64,000 nucleotides of DNA from Paenibacillus paridis (GCF_006345825.1 NZ_VCIX01000092.1:744001-808000); one strand, 5' to 3'. Numbered from the stretch's first letter, positions 1-8,641 are shown. Notes: generated from the letters alone by a model not told the origin. Made by a program: numbers and translations.

Positions 1-1122
1 GAGCGCCTTGACGTGGAACGCCCAAGCCCAATTGTAGTTGAGCCGTCAACTGTACGTCTCGCCCAATCCAATGGAACGGGTTATTTATCCACACTTGAAG
101 CTGCAGCATCGTCGGCTATGGGCAACACGATAAAGATACTTGCTGTAGATGATGATCCGATTAACTTGAAAGTGCTGGATAGTATTTTAACTGCTGATCA
201 GTATAGCATCCGCACGGTCATGTCCGCTCATGAAGCACTGGATTGGCTTTTACGGGAGCAATGGGATTTGATGATTGTTGACGTAATGATGCCGCATATG
301 TCGGGCTACGAGCTGACAAGAAAAGTAAGAGAGCAGTTTTCGATCTCGGAGCTTCCGGTGCTATTGCTAACGGCTCGCAGCCAGCCCGCGGATATCTATG
401 CCGGCTTCCAGGCAGGAGCCAATGATTACGTGACAAAGCCCGTGGACACATTGGAGCTTAAATACCGCGTTTGGTCATTAACTGCATTGAAACAATCTGT
501 AGATGAGCGACTGCGTATGGAGGCGGCTTATCTTCAGGCGCAAATTCATCCTCATTTCCTATTCAACACGCTTAACTCGATTATGGCGCTGAGCGACCTG
601 GATACGGAGAAGATGCGTAGGCTCGGCGAGGCATTTACCTCTTATTTGAGAATAAGCTTTGATTTTCTAAATTCCGGTGAGCTCGTATCACTCACGCATG
701 AGCTGGAGCTTGTTCAAGCTTACTTATATATTGAGAAAGAGCGCTTTGAAGAGCGCTTAACGATTTTATGGGAGATAGATACGGATCTTGATCTACAGCT
801 GCCGCCGCTTACGATTCAACCGTTAGTTGAAAATGCAGTGAAGCATGGCCTGTTCAGCCAAGCCAAAGGAGTTACTATTCATATCCGTATCCTGCGCCAG
901 GAAAGGGCAACTCTTTTTGAAATCAAAGATGATGGGAACGGAATGGAGCAGGAGGTCGTTCGGCAATTGCTGGATGCCCCTGTGAAAGGAAAACGTGGAA
1001 TTGGACTCTCCAATACGAATCGACGCCTCATTCAAACGTATGGAAATGGCTTGACGATCCACAGCAGTCCCGGGCAAGGTACGACGGTATCCTATGTCAT
1101 TCCGAACCGAGACTTGTCATAA
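1..1122 (+). CDS. Hybrid receiver/histidine kinase, C-terminal part (5' end outside window)
   Basis: The frame is open to the first base, so this is the 3' portion of a larger sensor; a GTG at 13 is only an apparent start with no ribosome binding site. A short linker leads into a receiver domain (consecutive Asp near the start, phospho-acceptor Asp in IVDVMMP, conserved Lys in VTKPVD). A sensor kinase module of the HisK_5/YesM type follows, with phospho-acceptor His in QIHPHFLFNTLN, N-box QPLVENAVKHG and G-boxes DDGNGM and GIGLSNTNRRL. Such receiver-plus-kinase tails are known at the C-terminus of Bacillales 7TM-type hybrid sensors; that the missing N-terminus is of this kind is inference. 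It ends just before a terminator. Confidence 0.85.
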   Translation, partial: ERLDVERPSPIVVEPSTVRLAQSNGTGYLSTLEAAASSAMGNTIKILAVDDDPINLKVLDSILTADQYSIRTVMSAHEALDWLLREQWDLMIVDVMMPHMSGYELTRKVREQFSISELPVLLLTARSQPADIYAGFQAGANDYVTKPVDTLELKYRVWSLTALKQSVDERLRMEAAYLQAQIHPHFLFNTLNSIMALSDLDTEKMRRLGEAFTSYLRISFDFLNSGELVSLTHELELVQAYLYIEKERFEERLTILWEIDTDLDLQLPPLTIQPLVENAVKHGLFSQAKGVTIHIRILRQERATLFEIKDDGNGMEQEVVRQLLDAPVKGKRGIGLSNTNRRLIQTYGNGLTIHSSPGQGTTVSYVIPNRDLS

Positions 1123-1135
1123 AGGATAGATGGAG

Positions 1136-1161
1136 CCACCCTGCAAACGGGTGGTTTTTTT
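1136..1161 (+). terminator. Rho-independent terminator after the hybrid kinase
   Basis: The perfect 6-bp stem CCACCC/GGGTGG (1136-1141 and 1149-1154) with a 7-nt loop is followed by seven T residues. It lies 14 nt past the stop codon of the kinase gene. Confidence 0.9.
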
Positions 1162-1245
1162 ATCGTTGATCATACTCCCGTTTTCAAACTAATCTATCAC
1201 AGCGGCTTCAATTGGGCAGCATATGGCTGCTGGGTTTTGGAGATA

Positions 1246-1321
1246 TAGATCTAATTTTTAAATCTAATCCGGCGAAAATACCTAAAATGGATGAAATAGG
1301 TCTAAAAAATAGATCTAATCT
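1246..1321. repeat. Two-unit AT-rich repeat, 51-bp period
   Basis: Within the gene-free stretch 1162-1458 two similar units occur: one at about 1246-1271 beginning TAGATCTAAT and one at about 1297-1321 beginning TAGGTCTAAA. Both end in ATCTAATC and start 51 bp apart. Each is partly self-complementary. The 51-bp period resembles the degenerate palindromic arrays near 26.8 kb and 62.3 kb, although the sequence differs. Nothing else was recognised in this stretch. Confidence 0.45.
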
Positions 1322-1458
1322 AGCCGAGTGGCTGCAGTGACGAACACGAAAAACTTTAATTCAACTTATATAGAAACCATTTTCCAATTATTTACGTTTA
1401 GGATAGAAGAGCTTATAAATTTCTTTCATTTTCTTAATTCAGATAGGAGGCCGTGAAC

Positions 1459-1941
1459 ATGGCAATGCCAACCCATATTGTAGCTGCAGGCGGAATTGTG
1501 GAGGATGGACATGGAAATATACTGCTAGTAAAGACCGAGCATGATGGATGGGTATTTCCCGGTGGGCAGGTTGAAGCGGGTGAGGATTTAATGGAGGCCT
1601 TGGTCAGGGAGGTTCAAGAGGAAAGCGGGATAGAAGTCGTTGTCTCCTTATTGATTGGCGTATATTCCAATACGGGAGTATACAAATGGCATGATGGCGT
1701 AACGGATGTTCCTACAAAGGTGATGCTGGATTTTATATGTCAGCCCATAGGAGGAAGCCTGGCCATATCGGAAGAGACCTCGGAGGTCCGCTGGGTCGAT
1801 AGGGACGAGGTGCTTGAGTTCATTACATCGGAAGCCATTAGAAACCGCTACGGCGCTTATTTGGATTTTACAGGGAGTGTCCATTACAGGGCCTATGTAA
1901 CGAAACCCTCATTTGAAATTAGTGTTCAGAGGACGATATAG
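1459..1941 (+). CDS. Nudix family hydrolase
   Basis: The 160-residue protein carries a complete Nudix box at about residues 35-57, running G-x5-E-x7-REV-x-EE-x-G-I with every signature position present. The family hydrolyses nucleoside diphosphates linked to another group, such as oxidised nucleotides, NADH or ADP-sugars, using Mg2+ bound by the REVQEE glutamates. The true substrate cannot be read from sequence. ATG at 1459 is preferred over GTG at 1453 because AGGAGG ends at 1450, giving normal spacing only for the ATG. The gene stands alone and is convergent with the UvrC-like gene. Confidence 0.88.
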   Translation: MAMPTHIVAAGGIVEDGHGNILLVKTEHDGWVFPGGQVEAGEDLMEALVREVQEESGIEVVVSLLIGVYSNTGVYKWHDGVTDVPTKVMLDFICQPIGGSLAISEETSEVRWVDRDEVLEFITSEAIRNRYGAYLDFTGSVHYRAYVTKPSFEISVQRTI

Positions 1942-2005
1942 AATAGGGATTAGATGTGCAATAAAAGCTATGCTGGGAAAAAAATTCTCTAAAATAAGCC
2001 ATTCA

Positions 2006-3106
2006 TTAGGCCTTTTTTAGCAGCGGCTCCAGCTTCATCCGCTCCATCCGATAATCATAGTTGTTTTTGCAAAGCTTCAGCAATTCATATTTCAGCCCTC
2101 GTTTGGGCTGCGTTATGATAAGCTGTTTTTTGCCTCTGCGGTTTAAGGTGGAGCGGACTTTGTTAAGGTCGGCTATTTCGTTGACGATGATTTCATTAGG
2201 CTTCTCTCCGGCATAACGCTGCATAAGAAATCGGTCGCAGGAAGCAGTGTCTGCCGTCCCCTCCAGCGCAAGCAATTGAAAGTCGCGCAGCATGCCCTCC
2301 TGCACTTTGGCAAGCATGACATGGGTCTCCCCGAAATACAACACATCTTGATCAATGACGGCCTCTCTATCTACGATTTGCTTGTCCGCCGTACGCTCAA
2401 GAACCCGAATATTGAACAGCAGATGCTGGGCTTTCTCGAACTCCATTTTCTCCGCGTAAAGCTCCATCTGTGCATACAGCCTTTCAATCAGCCCTTGTCC
2501 GCCGTTTTCGAGCAATTTCGCAGCTTGGCGCGTATTCTCTAGATACTCCTGCTCTGAAATTTTCCCTTCGCATACGCCGCTGCATTTGCCGATATGATAC
2601 TGCAGGCAAACCTGCTTGGGCAAGGTTTTGCAGGTGCGGAGGCTGTAATGCTCCGTTACGAAGGAGAGCAGCGCATCCCGGAAAGCCGCGCTTTTGAACG
2701 GACCAAGCCTCTGCATCGTTTCAGGCAAACGAATCTGTTTCTTCTGTCGACGATCCCGATAGTAGACATCGAGGCGTGGGAGGCGGTCACTGGTAAGCTG
2801 CAAGTACGCATAACCGCTGTTGTCCCTTTTTAACGCCCGGTTAAACGGAGGTTTATGGATTTTGATAAGATTATTTTCAAGCATTAGGCTCTCAGCTTCA
2901 TTATTGACAAGGACGATTTCAATGGAGGCGATCTCGCTCACGAGCTGTCTCAATCTTTTGTTTGCCTGGTTTTTATTGAAATAGGAGCGAAGGCGGCTGC
3001 GCAAGCTTTTGGACTTGCCAACGTAGAGAATGCGTCCTCCTGAGTCTTTCATAAGGTAGCAGCCGGGACTTTCGGGATAATCCGCAGCAATGAATAAGAA
3101 TGACAT
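2006..3106 (-). CDS. UvrC-like GIY-YIG nuclease lacking the C-terminal nuclease half
   Basis: The 366-residue protein matches the N-terminal half of excinuclease subunit UvrC. It has a GIY-YIG nuclease domain at about residues 8-90 (GCYLMKD, ILYVGKSKSLRSRLRSYF), a Cys-containing central part with LPKQVCLQYHIGKCSGVCEG, a UVR motif around 215-240, and a segment ending IITQPKRGLKYELLKL. The C-terminal RNase H-like nuclease and helix-hairpin-helix domains of full UvrC (about 590-600 residues) are absent. Only the 3'-incision half is therefore present, as in Cho-type paralogues. ATG 3106 is chosen because AGGAGG lies about 10 nt upstream; a more distal in-frame start has no ribosome binding site. 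A full UvrC presumably lies elsewhere. Confidence 0.85.
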   Translation of the reverse strand: MSFLFIAADYPESPGCYLMKDSGGRILYVGKSKSLRSRLRSYFNKNQANKRLRQLVSEIASIEIVLVNNEAESLMLENNLIKIHKPPFNRALKRDNSGYAYLQLTSDRLPRLDVYYRDRRQKKQIRLPETMQRLGPFKSAAFRDALLSFVTEHYSLRTCKTLPKQVCLQYHIGKCSGVCEGKISEQEYLENTRQAAKLLENGGQGLIERLYAQMELYAEKMEFEKAQHLLFNIRVLERTADKQIVDREAVIDQDVLYFGETHVMLAKVQEGMLRDFQLLALEGTADTASCDRFLMQRYAGEKPNEIIVNEIADLNKVRSTLNRRGKKQLIITQPKRGLKYELLKLCKNNYDYRMERMKLEPLLKKA

Positions 3107-3254
3107 CTCACATCTTCCTCCTAGTCCTAAAGTTTTGAGCAAACAAGAAAATATCTATCGTCTTTATTCGACAAGGGAGCAGAGCATCCCTTGCGGCTTT
3201 TATAATCAAAGTTGTCATTTTTGTGGAGAATCGGGCGAGGTTTAAATGCATACA

Positions 3255-3289
3255 AAAGAGGCCAGACCACAGAAGTGGACGACCTCTTT
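3255..3289 (-). terminator. Terminator between the VOC gene and the uvrC-like gene
   Basis: The outer stem AAAGAGG/CCTCTTT (3255-3261 and 3283-3289) encloses an inner CCAC-AGAA-GTGG hairpin. Read leftwards, the outer stem ends in TTTT, so it can stop transcription of the VOC gene before the uvrC-like gene. Confidence 0.75.
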
Positions 3290-3325
3290 CTCGACAAGCA
3301 ATAACGCTAGTAGGGCACTTGGCAA

Positions 3326-3736
3326 TTATACAGGATTGCCATTAGCTGCAGTCGTAATCATCCAAAGGATACCAAATTTGTCTTCCACAATGCCAAACAA
3401 TGAGCCCCAAAAAGCAGGTGCTAACGGTTGGCTTATTTTACCGCCTTGAGAGAGATTGTCGAAGGCTTTGTGAGCCTCTTCTTCTCTTTCGAACTCCAGG
3501 TTTAGATGAATGTTATTTCCCCGAACCACAGGAGCGAACACGGAATCGGACATTAAGAAGGTGACCCCACCTGCAATAAAGCTTAAGTGAAGAACCTTGT
3601 CCTTAAGCTCTTCTGAACCATCGGGAAGCTGTCCGTGCGTCATGATGGAGAGGATTTCACCGCCCAGTGCCTGCGTATAAAATTCTGCTTGTGTCCGTGC
3701 GTCCTCCGATGTGATATACGTAAAGTGTTTTGCCAT
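3326..3736 (-). CDS. VOC-fold protein (PhnB/glyoxalase-like)
   Basis: The 136-residue single-domain protein has the fold pattern of the vicinal oxygen chelate superfamily. It opens YITSEDARTQAEFYTQALGGEI, carries LHLSFIAGGVTFLMSDS in the middle and ends FWGSLFGIVEDKFGILWMI, the arrangement seen in PhnB-like proteins. These include glyoxalase relatives, antibiotic-binding proteins and proteins of unknown role, so no reaction is assigned. ATG 3736 (MAKHF) lies about 10 nt after GAGAGG and is preferred to the ATG 18 nt upstream. The gene is monocistronic, with its own terminator on the left side. Confidence 0.85.
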   Translation of the reverse strand: MAKHFTYITSEDARTQAEFYTQALGGEILSIMTHGQLPDGSEELKDKVLHLSFIAGGVTFLMSDSVFAPVVRGNNIHLNLEFEREEEAHKAFDNLSQGGKISQPLAPAFWGSLFGIVEDKFGILWMITTAANGNPV

Positions 3737-3844
3737 TTTACAGCATCCTCTCATTTAGAAGTGGGAAAAGCTAGTTCCATACTAGCACATTTCTTCAGGA
3801 AACGTTTCTTCCCGATTGCGCTGTTCGTCCGCAGGAAAAAAACA

Positions 3845-3873
3845 TTGATATATGTATATATATGCGATATATT
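3845..3873 (+). promoter_or_regulatory. Sigma-A-like promoter of gntR-ilvD with palindromic spacer
   Basis: TTGATA (3845-3850) and TATATT (3868-3873) are separated by exactly 17 bp, and the ribosome binding site AAAGGAGG follows at 3881. The spacer is an alternating TATATGTATATATAT stretch that is nearly self-complementary. It could be an operator for the GntR protein encoded directly downstream; that role is inference. Confidence 0.6.
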
Positions 3874-3894
3874 TCTTACCAAAGGAGGTTTCGC

Positions 3895-4575
3895 ATGCCC
3901 ATACCAAGTCATTACTCCACTCCTGTAAAAATAACAGCCAAGGAACGAGCTTATTCACAGATTCAAAGATGGATCATTGACGGAACGCTTCAGCAGGGCG
4001 AGAAGCTTGGGGACGCCGAGCTTGCGGAAGCGCTAGGCGTCAGCCGAACGCCGGTCAGGGAAGCACTTCAATTGCTAGAGGTCCAAGGGTTAGTCGAGGT
4101 GCATCCTGGGAATTATACAAAGGTAATGAGCATGGAAAAATCCGACATATTGAAAATGTATCCTACGCTAGCGGCATTGCACGCGTTGGCCGCTGAGACG
4201 GCTGCGACGGTTGTGCTTGCAGAACAGCTCGAAGAGCTGCAAGCGATAAATACGCAGTTTGCAGAGGCCATTGCATGCGGACAACCCTATCAGGCGATGG
4301 AGCTGGATGAGCAATTCCATAACGGCATCATTGAAATATCAGAAAATCATTACGTTTCGACCTTCAGCTCATCCCTGCACATTCACATTCGAAGGTTCAA
4401 ATATTTATTTCTGAAGCAGCCCGTTCATGCAACGCTTTCATCGGTTCAAGAACATACGGCAATCATCGAGGCGATGAGGCAAGGAGACAAACAGGGAGCT
4501 GCAGCCATGATGAAGCAAAATTTGCTGCGGCCGATGAACGAGCTATATGGATTAATAACACAAAATGAGGAGTGA
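3895..4575 (+). CDS. GntR-family regulator, FCD (FadR-type) domain
   Basis: The 226-residue protein has an N-terminal winged helix (about residues 15-75, with LAEALGVSRTPVREALQLLEVQGLV, the GntR recognition-helix signature). An all-helical FCD ligand-binding domain follows, with candidate metal ligands in MELDEQFH, HIHIRRFKYLF and VQEHTAII. FCD members usually bind organic or sugar acids or metals and repress adjacent metabolic genes. ATG 3895 follows AAAGGAGG at 7-nt spacing. The stop codon lies 5 nt before the ilvD start and the ilvD ribosome binding site is inside this gene, so translation is probably coupled. The regulator likely controls its own operon from the palindromic promoter at 3845-3873. 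Confidence 0.88.
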   Translation: MPIPSHYSTPVKITAKERAYSQIQRWIIDGTLQQGEKLGDAELAEALGVSRTPVREALQLLEVQGLVEVHPGNYTKVMSMEKSDILKMYPTLAALHALAAETAATVVLAEQLEELQAINTQFAEAIACGQPYQAMELDEQFHNGIIEISENHYVSTFSSSLHIHIRRFKYLFLKQPVHATLSSVQEHTAIIEAMRQGDKQGAAAMMKQNLLRPMNELYGLITQNEE

Positions 4576-4580
4576 TTCTA

Positions 4581-6272
4581 ATGACGACGAAGAAGGATTT
4601 ACGCATACGCAGCAAGGTGATCAGCGAAGGGGTAAATCGCGTGCCGAACCGGGCGATGCTCAGAGCGGTAGGGTTTCAGGATGAGGATTTCAAGAAGCCA
4701 ATGATCGGAGTAGCCAGCACGTGGAGCGAGGTTACGCCCTGTAATGTACATATTGACAAGCTAGCGCTTCAGGCTAAGGATGGGGTACGGGCAAACGGCG
4801 GCGCTCCCTTGATCTTTAATACGATCACGGTATCAGACGGCATATCCATGGGACATGAAGGAATGCTTTATTCTTTGCCAAGCAGGGAAATCATCGCCGA
4901 TTCCATTGAAATTGTCGTAAACGCGGAGCGCTTTGACGGCTTGGTGGCCATCGGCGGCTGCGATAAGAACACACCTGCCTGTATGATGGCGATCGGCAGA
5001 ATGAATCTGCCTGCGGTTTATGTGTATGGCGGAACGATACAGCCAGGCAAGCATGATGGTAAAGATGTCGATATCGTAACGGCATTCGAAGCGGTAGGTA
5101 AATATCAGGAAGGTAAAATGTCCGCCGAAGAGCTTCACGAGATTGAGTGCAGCGTCTGTCCTGGAGCGGGAGCATGCGGCGGGATGTATACGGCCAATAC
5201 GATGGCTTCTGCCGTTGAGGCGCTAGGCATGAGCTTGCCGGGCTCTTCTTCGACGCCGGCCATTTCGTCTTACAAAGCAGTGGAGTGCGCAGAAGCCGGG
5301 AAAACGGTAATCCAGCTGCTTGAGAACGATATACGGCCGCGCGATATTATGACAAAGAGAGCGTTTGAGAACGCGATTACGCTGGTGATGGCGCTGGGTG
5401 GCTCAACGAATGCCCTGCTTCATCTGATGGCGATGGCACACTCGGTTGAGGTGGATTTGACCCTGGACGATTTTGAACGCATTCGCTTGAACGTTCCCCA
5501 TCTTGCCGATTTGAAACCGAGCGGCCAATATGTCATGCAAGATTTAAATGACAATGGCGGCGTACCGGGCGTGATGAAGCTGCTGCTCGAAAAAGGTCTT
5601 CTGCACGGCGATTGCCTGACGGTTACAGGGAAAACACTGGCTGAGAATTTGCAAGAAGCCCAGCCGTTGACGGAAAATCAACAAGTCATACGTCCCTTCG
5701 AGCAGCCGCTAAAGCCTACAGGGCCATTGGTGGTACTAAGAGGAAATCTCGCGCCCGATGGCGCAGTCGCTAAAATGTCAGGCCTCAAGAAGCTAACCTT
5801 TACCGGACCTGCCCGCGTCTATAATGGGGAAGAAGAAGCAACGACCGCAATCATGAATGATGAGATTGTCAAAGGGGATGTGCTGGTTATCCGGTATGCG
5901 GGACCCAAAGGCGGTCCAGGCATGCCTGAAATGCTTTCCGTTACAGCCATGATCGTTGGGAAAGGATTAGGCGGGGAGGTCGCTCTGCTGACGGATGGCC
6001 GTTTCTCAGGCGGTTCCCACGGCTTTGTGGTCGGGCATGTATCACCGGAAGCGCAGGTAGGAGGACCGATTGCGTTTTTACAGGAAGGCGACTTGATTAC
6101 AATCGATAGTGAAACGCAGGAAATTCATTTTGCCGTAACGCCTGAGGAGCTTCAAGCGAGAAGAGCTGCGTGGGTGAAGCCGGCTCCAAAGTTTAAGTCC
6201 GGTGTACTTGCGAAATACGCGAAGCTCGTCTCTTCGGCTTCCAAAGGAGCCGTTACGGACTTGGATATCTAA
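4581..6272 (+). CDS. ilvD: Dihydroxy-acid dehydratase (IlvD/Edd family)
   Basis: The 563-residue protein has full family length. It should dehydrate 2,3-dihydroxy-3-methyl acids to the 2-oxo acids of valine, isoleucine and leucine synthesis. Three cysteines fit the ligands of the [2Fe-2S] cluster used by bacterial enzymes: Cys54 in VTPCN, Cys127 in GGCDKN and Cys199 in GAGACGG. The signature CGGMYTANTM and the C-terminal LLTDGRFSGG are intact. ATG 4581 is chosen since GAGGAG lies 8 nt upstream. Pairing with an FCD-type GntR regulator, rather than with other ilv genes or a T-box, is unusual. It leaves open that the enzyme is a sugar-acid dehydratase of the same family, though the overall sequence looks like IlvD. 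Confidence 0.85.
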   Translation: MTTKKDLRIRSKVISEGVNRVPNRAMLRAVGFQDEDFKKPMIGVASTWSEVTPCNVHIDKLALQAKDGVRANGGAPLIFNTITVSDGISMGHEGMLYSLPSREIIADSIEIVVNAERFDGLVAIGGCDKNTPACMMAIGRMNLPAVYVYGGTIQPGKHDGKDVDIVTAFEAVGKYQEGKMSAEELHEIECSVCPGAGACGGMYTANTMASAVEALGMSLPGSSSTPAISSYKAVECAEAGKTVIQLLENDIRPRDIMTKRAFENAITLVMALGGSTNALLHLMAMAHSVEVDLTLDDFERIRLNVPHLADLKPSGQYVMQDLNDNGGVPGVMKLLLEKGLLHGDCLTVTGKTLAENLQEAQPLTENQQVIRPFEQPLKPTGPLVVLRGNLAPDGAVAKMSGLKKLTFTGPARVYNGEEEATTAIMNDEIVKGDVLVIRYAGPKGGPGMPEMLSVTAMIVGKGLGGEVALLTDGRFSGGSHGFVVGHVSPEAQVGGPIAFLQEGDLITIDSETQEIHFAVTPEELQARRAAWVKPAPKFKSGVLAKYAKLVSSASKGAVTDLDI

Positions 6273-6290
6273 AACGTAAAAATAATTAAT

Positions 6291-6323
6291 GCGAAGCAGA
6301 TCCACGTGCTGCTTCGCTTTTTT
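6291..6323 (+). terminator. Terminator after ilvD
   Basis: The perfect 9-bp stem GCGAAGCAG/CTGCTTCGC (6291-6299 and 6309-6317) is followed by six T residues. Confidence 0.93.
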
Positions 6324-6511
6324 GCGTAGAACGAAGCTAGAACGAGTATCAGAGGGTTACGGAAAGATTGAGGACAATGTAAGCGTTTAATTGAAACAGC
6401 GCGATATTAATTCAATCCGAAATGAGCCTTTCTGTTTCTTTACTTCCCTTATTGGAAGGAGTATGATTCAGAACGTAATCCATCAAGATTTGTTTTTTTA
6501 TTCGTTTTCAA

Positions 6512-6680
6512 CCTTCATCGCTGAATTCTGAAGAAGAAACGGGGAAACCATAGGGATAGATTTAACGGTCATATCCCAGGGGTGAATCGCCTGGCAATTG
6601 CCAGGGGTAGGGCGACTTTTGCGCCCGAATCCGTCAGCTAACCTCGTAAGCGTCCAAAAGAGGAACTTATCGCGTGAATA
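6512..6680 (+). ncRNA. ydaO/yuaA-type c-di-AMP riboswitch
   Basis: The leader upstream of the KimA-type importer carries the conserved blocks of the ydaO class. These are CGGGGAAACCA near 6539, GGGGTGAATCGCC near 6579, GGGTAGGGCGAC near 6605, and CCGAATCCGTCAGCTAACC with CTCGTAAGCGT at 6625-6653. This RNA class binds cyclic di-AMP and, when bound, favours a downstream terminator, so it switches expression off. Here that terminator is present at 6697-6736. Exact boundaries are approximate. Between ilvD's terminator and this aptamer (6324-6511) no gene was seen. Confidence 0.92.
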
Positions 6681-6696
6681 CCAGCCTTTTTTTGGT

Positions 6697-6736
6697 AAAG
6701 CCGTGGGAGAGTCCTTACTTTCCTGCGGCTTTTTTT
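6697..6736 (+). terminator. Expression-platform terminator of the c-di-AMP riboswitch
   Basis: AAAGCCG pairs with CGGCTTT across an imperfect stem (GTGGGAGA opposite TTTCCTG) and is followed by a run of T residues to 6736. It sits between aptamer and start codon, as expected for transcriptional control of kimA. Confidence 0.85.
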
Positions 6737-6801
6737 GTGCATTTCTTTAATAAATGCTTTGCAATTCATTTATCTTATAAGCAAACAAAGGGGAAGTAGT
6801 C

Positions 6802-8619
6802 ATGGTCAGCAGATTTAAACGGTTTATTATCGGACGCCCTATGAAAAGCACGGAAATTGAAGGAGAGAAGCTGTCCAAACTTAAAGCGCTGGCGGTGCTA
6901 TCCTCCGATGCCTTATCCTCTGTCGCCTATGGTACGGAGCAAATATTAATTGTGCTGATGGTCGCCGGGTTTACTGCTGTCTGGTACTCCATACCTATCT
7001 CATTAGCTGTCCTTGGCCTGCTTCTCATTCTTATTCTGTCCTATCGCCAGACGATTTTTTCCTATCCAACCGGCGGCGGTGCCTATATCGTTGCCAAAGA
7101 TAATTTGGGAATATCAACGGGCCTTCTAGCCGGAGGCTCTTTGCTAGTGGATTATATTTTGACGGTGGCCGTAAGTACATCCGCAGGTACGGATGCGATC
7201 ACGTCAGCCTTTCCGTCCCTGCATGATCAGCGCGTTTTGATCTCGATCGTTATGATATTCGTGCTTACCATTATTAATTTGCGGGGCATCACCGAATCGG
7301 CTTCTGTGCTGGCGATGCCTGTTTATCTGTTTGTTATCGCTATATTTATTCTAATTATTTCAGGTGTGATTAAATATTTTTCAGGTGGCATTCATGCCGC
7401 GGCTCCCGAGATGGGCGCAGCGGTTTCCAATATTAGCTTGTTCCTGCTGCTGAAGGCGTTCAGCTCAGGCTGCTCCGCGCTTACGGGCGTCGAAGCGATG
7501 TCCAATGCGATTCCGAATTTTAAGCAGCCGGCAGAGCGCAACGCGGCAACTACGCTTATCATGATGGGAACGATTCTTGGCGCCATGTTTATCGGCATCA
7601 GCTTGCTTGCTTATTGGTATGGTATTATCCCAAGCGAGAAGGAAACGGTTGTGTCGCAGATCGCCAATGCCACTTTTGGCAGAGGAACCGTTTATTATAT
7701 CATTCAGGGCGTGACCGCCTTGATCTTGTTTCTCGCGGCGAATACTGCCTATGCCGCATTTCCGCTACTGGCCTATATGTTAGCCAAAGACAAGTATATG
7801 CCGAATATGTTCATGGCAAGGGGAGACCGGCTGGGCTTCTCCAACGGGATTATTATTTTAGGGGTATTGTCGGCCCTGCTTGTCATCGCCTTTCACGGTA
7901 ATACAGAAAATTTAATCCCATTGTACGCGGTAGGTGTTTTCATTCCGTTCACCCTATCTCAGCTTGGAATGATGCTGCGCTGGCTGAAGCTAAAGCCGAA
8001 GGGCTGGGGAATGCGCTTCACGATCAATACAATCGGCATGCTAACGACGTTAGCGATTACCCTCATCTTTATTTTTACGAAGTTTAGCCATGTGTGGGTC
8101 GTATTTATTTTCTTGCCGGCTGTTATTTTTCTGTTTTATGGCATCCACCGCCATTACCGGAATATGGCCGATGAGCTTCGGATTAATATGGCGAGCGATA
8201 AGCCTGCGATAAAGGGAAGTACGATCGTCGTTCCTGTAGCCGGGATTACGAGAGTCGTTAATCATTCCTTAGGGTATGCGAAATCGTTGACGGATAATGT
8301 CGTTGCCGTATATGTGGGCTTTGATGACGAGGATATCGAGAAGATGGAGAGAAAATGGGCTGAATGGAATCCAGGCGTCCGGCTTATCGTTCTAAGGTCT
8401 AGCTATCGGAGCATTATCAGGCCCCTTATGAGGTTTATCGATACGATTGAGTGGAAAACCGCTGAAACGGATCACATTACGATCCTTATCCCGCAGTTTA
8501 TTACGAAGCACTGGTGGCATTACTTCTTGCATAACCAAACAAGCTTAATGCTACGGGCTTATTTGTTTAACCAGAAAGATGTTGTTATTGCCACTGTGCC
8601 TTACCATCTTCAGAAATAA
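6802..8619 (+). CDS. kimA: KimA-type high-affinity potassium importer (APC superfamily)
   Basis: The 605-residue protein has the length and order of Bacillus subtilis KimA (formerly YdaO). A cytoplasmic start (VSRFKRFIIGRPMKSTEIEGEKLSKLKALAVLSSDALSS) precedes about 12 membrane segments up to residue 450. A soluble C-terminal domain of about 150 residues resembles a universal-stress fold (STIVVPVAGITRVVNHSLGYAKSLTDNVVAVYVGF). KimA imports K+ with protons, and c-di-AMP binding to the soluble domain inhibits it; this is established for the B. subtilis protein. The c-di-AMP riboswitch directly upstream supports the call strongly. The start follows AAAGGGG, and a terminator follows the gene. Confidence 0.92.
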   Translation: MVSRFKRFIIGRPMKSTEIEGEKLSKLKALAVLSSDALSSVAYGTEQILIVLMVAGFTAVWYSIPISLAVLGLLLILILSYRQTIFSYPTGGGAYIVAKDNLGISTGLLAGGSLLVDYILTVAVSTSAGTDAITSAFPSLHDQRVLISIVMIFVLTIINLRGITESASVLAMPVYLFVIAIFILIISGVIKYFSGGIHAAAPEMGAAVSNISLFLLLKAFSSGCSALTGVEAMSNAIPNFKQPAERNAATTLIMMGTILGAMFIGISLLAYWYGIIPSEKETVVSQIANATFGRGTVYYIIQGVTALILFLAANTAYAAFPLLAYMLAKDKYMPNMFMARGDRLGFSNGIIILGVLSALLVIAFHGNTENLIPLYAVGVFIPFTLSQLGMMLRWLKLKPKGWGMRFTINTIGMLTTLAITLIFIFTKFSHVWVVFIFLPAVIFLFYGIHRHYRNMADELRINMASDKPAIKGSTIVVPVAGITRVVNHSLGYAKSLTDNVVAVYVGFDDEDIEKMERKWAEWNPGVRLIVLRSSYRSIIRPLMRFIDTIEWKTAETDHITILIPQFITKHWWHYFLHNQTSLMLRAYLFNQKDVVIATVPYHLQK

Positions 8620-8641
8620 CAGACAAATACAACGACAAATA

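Noticed and set aside
3798..3809. Catabolite-responsive element around GAAACGTTTC before gntR-ilvD
   Set aside because: The core is palindromic, but the outer consensus positions (T at the 5' end, CA at the 3' end) do not match.
6374..6390. Catabolite-responsive element at TGTAAGCGTTTAAT before the riboswitch
   Set aside because: Only the left half and centre fit; the right arm lacks CA and no sugar gene is nearby.
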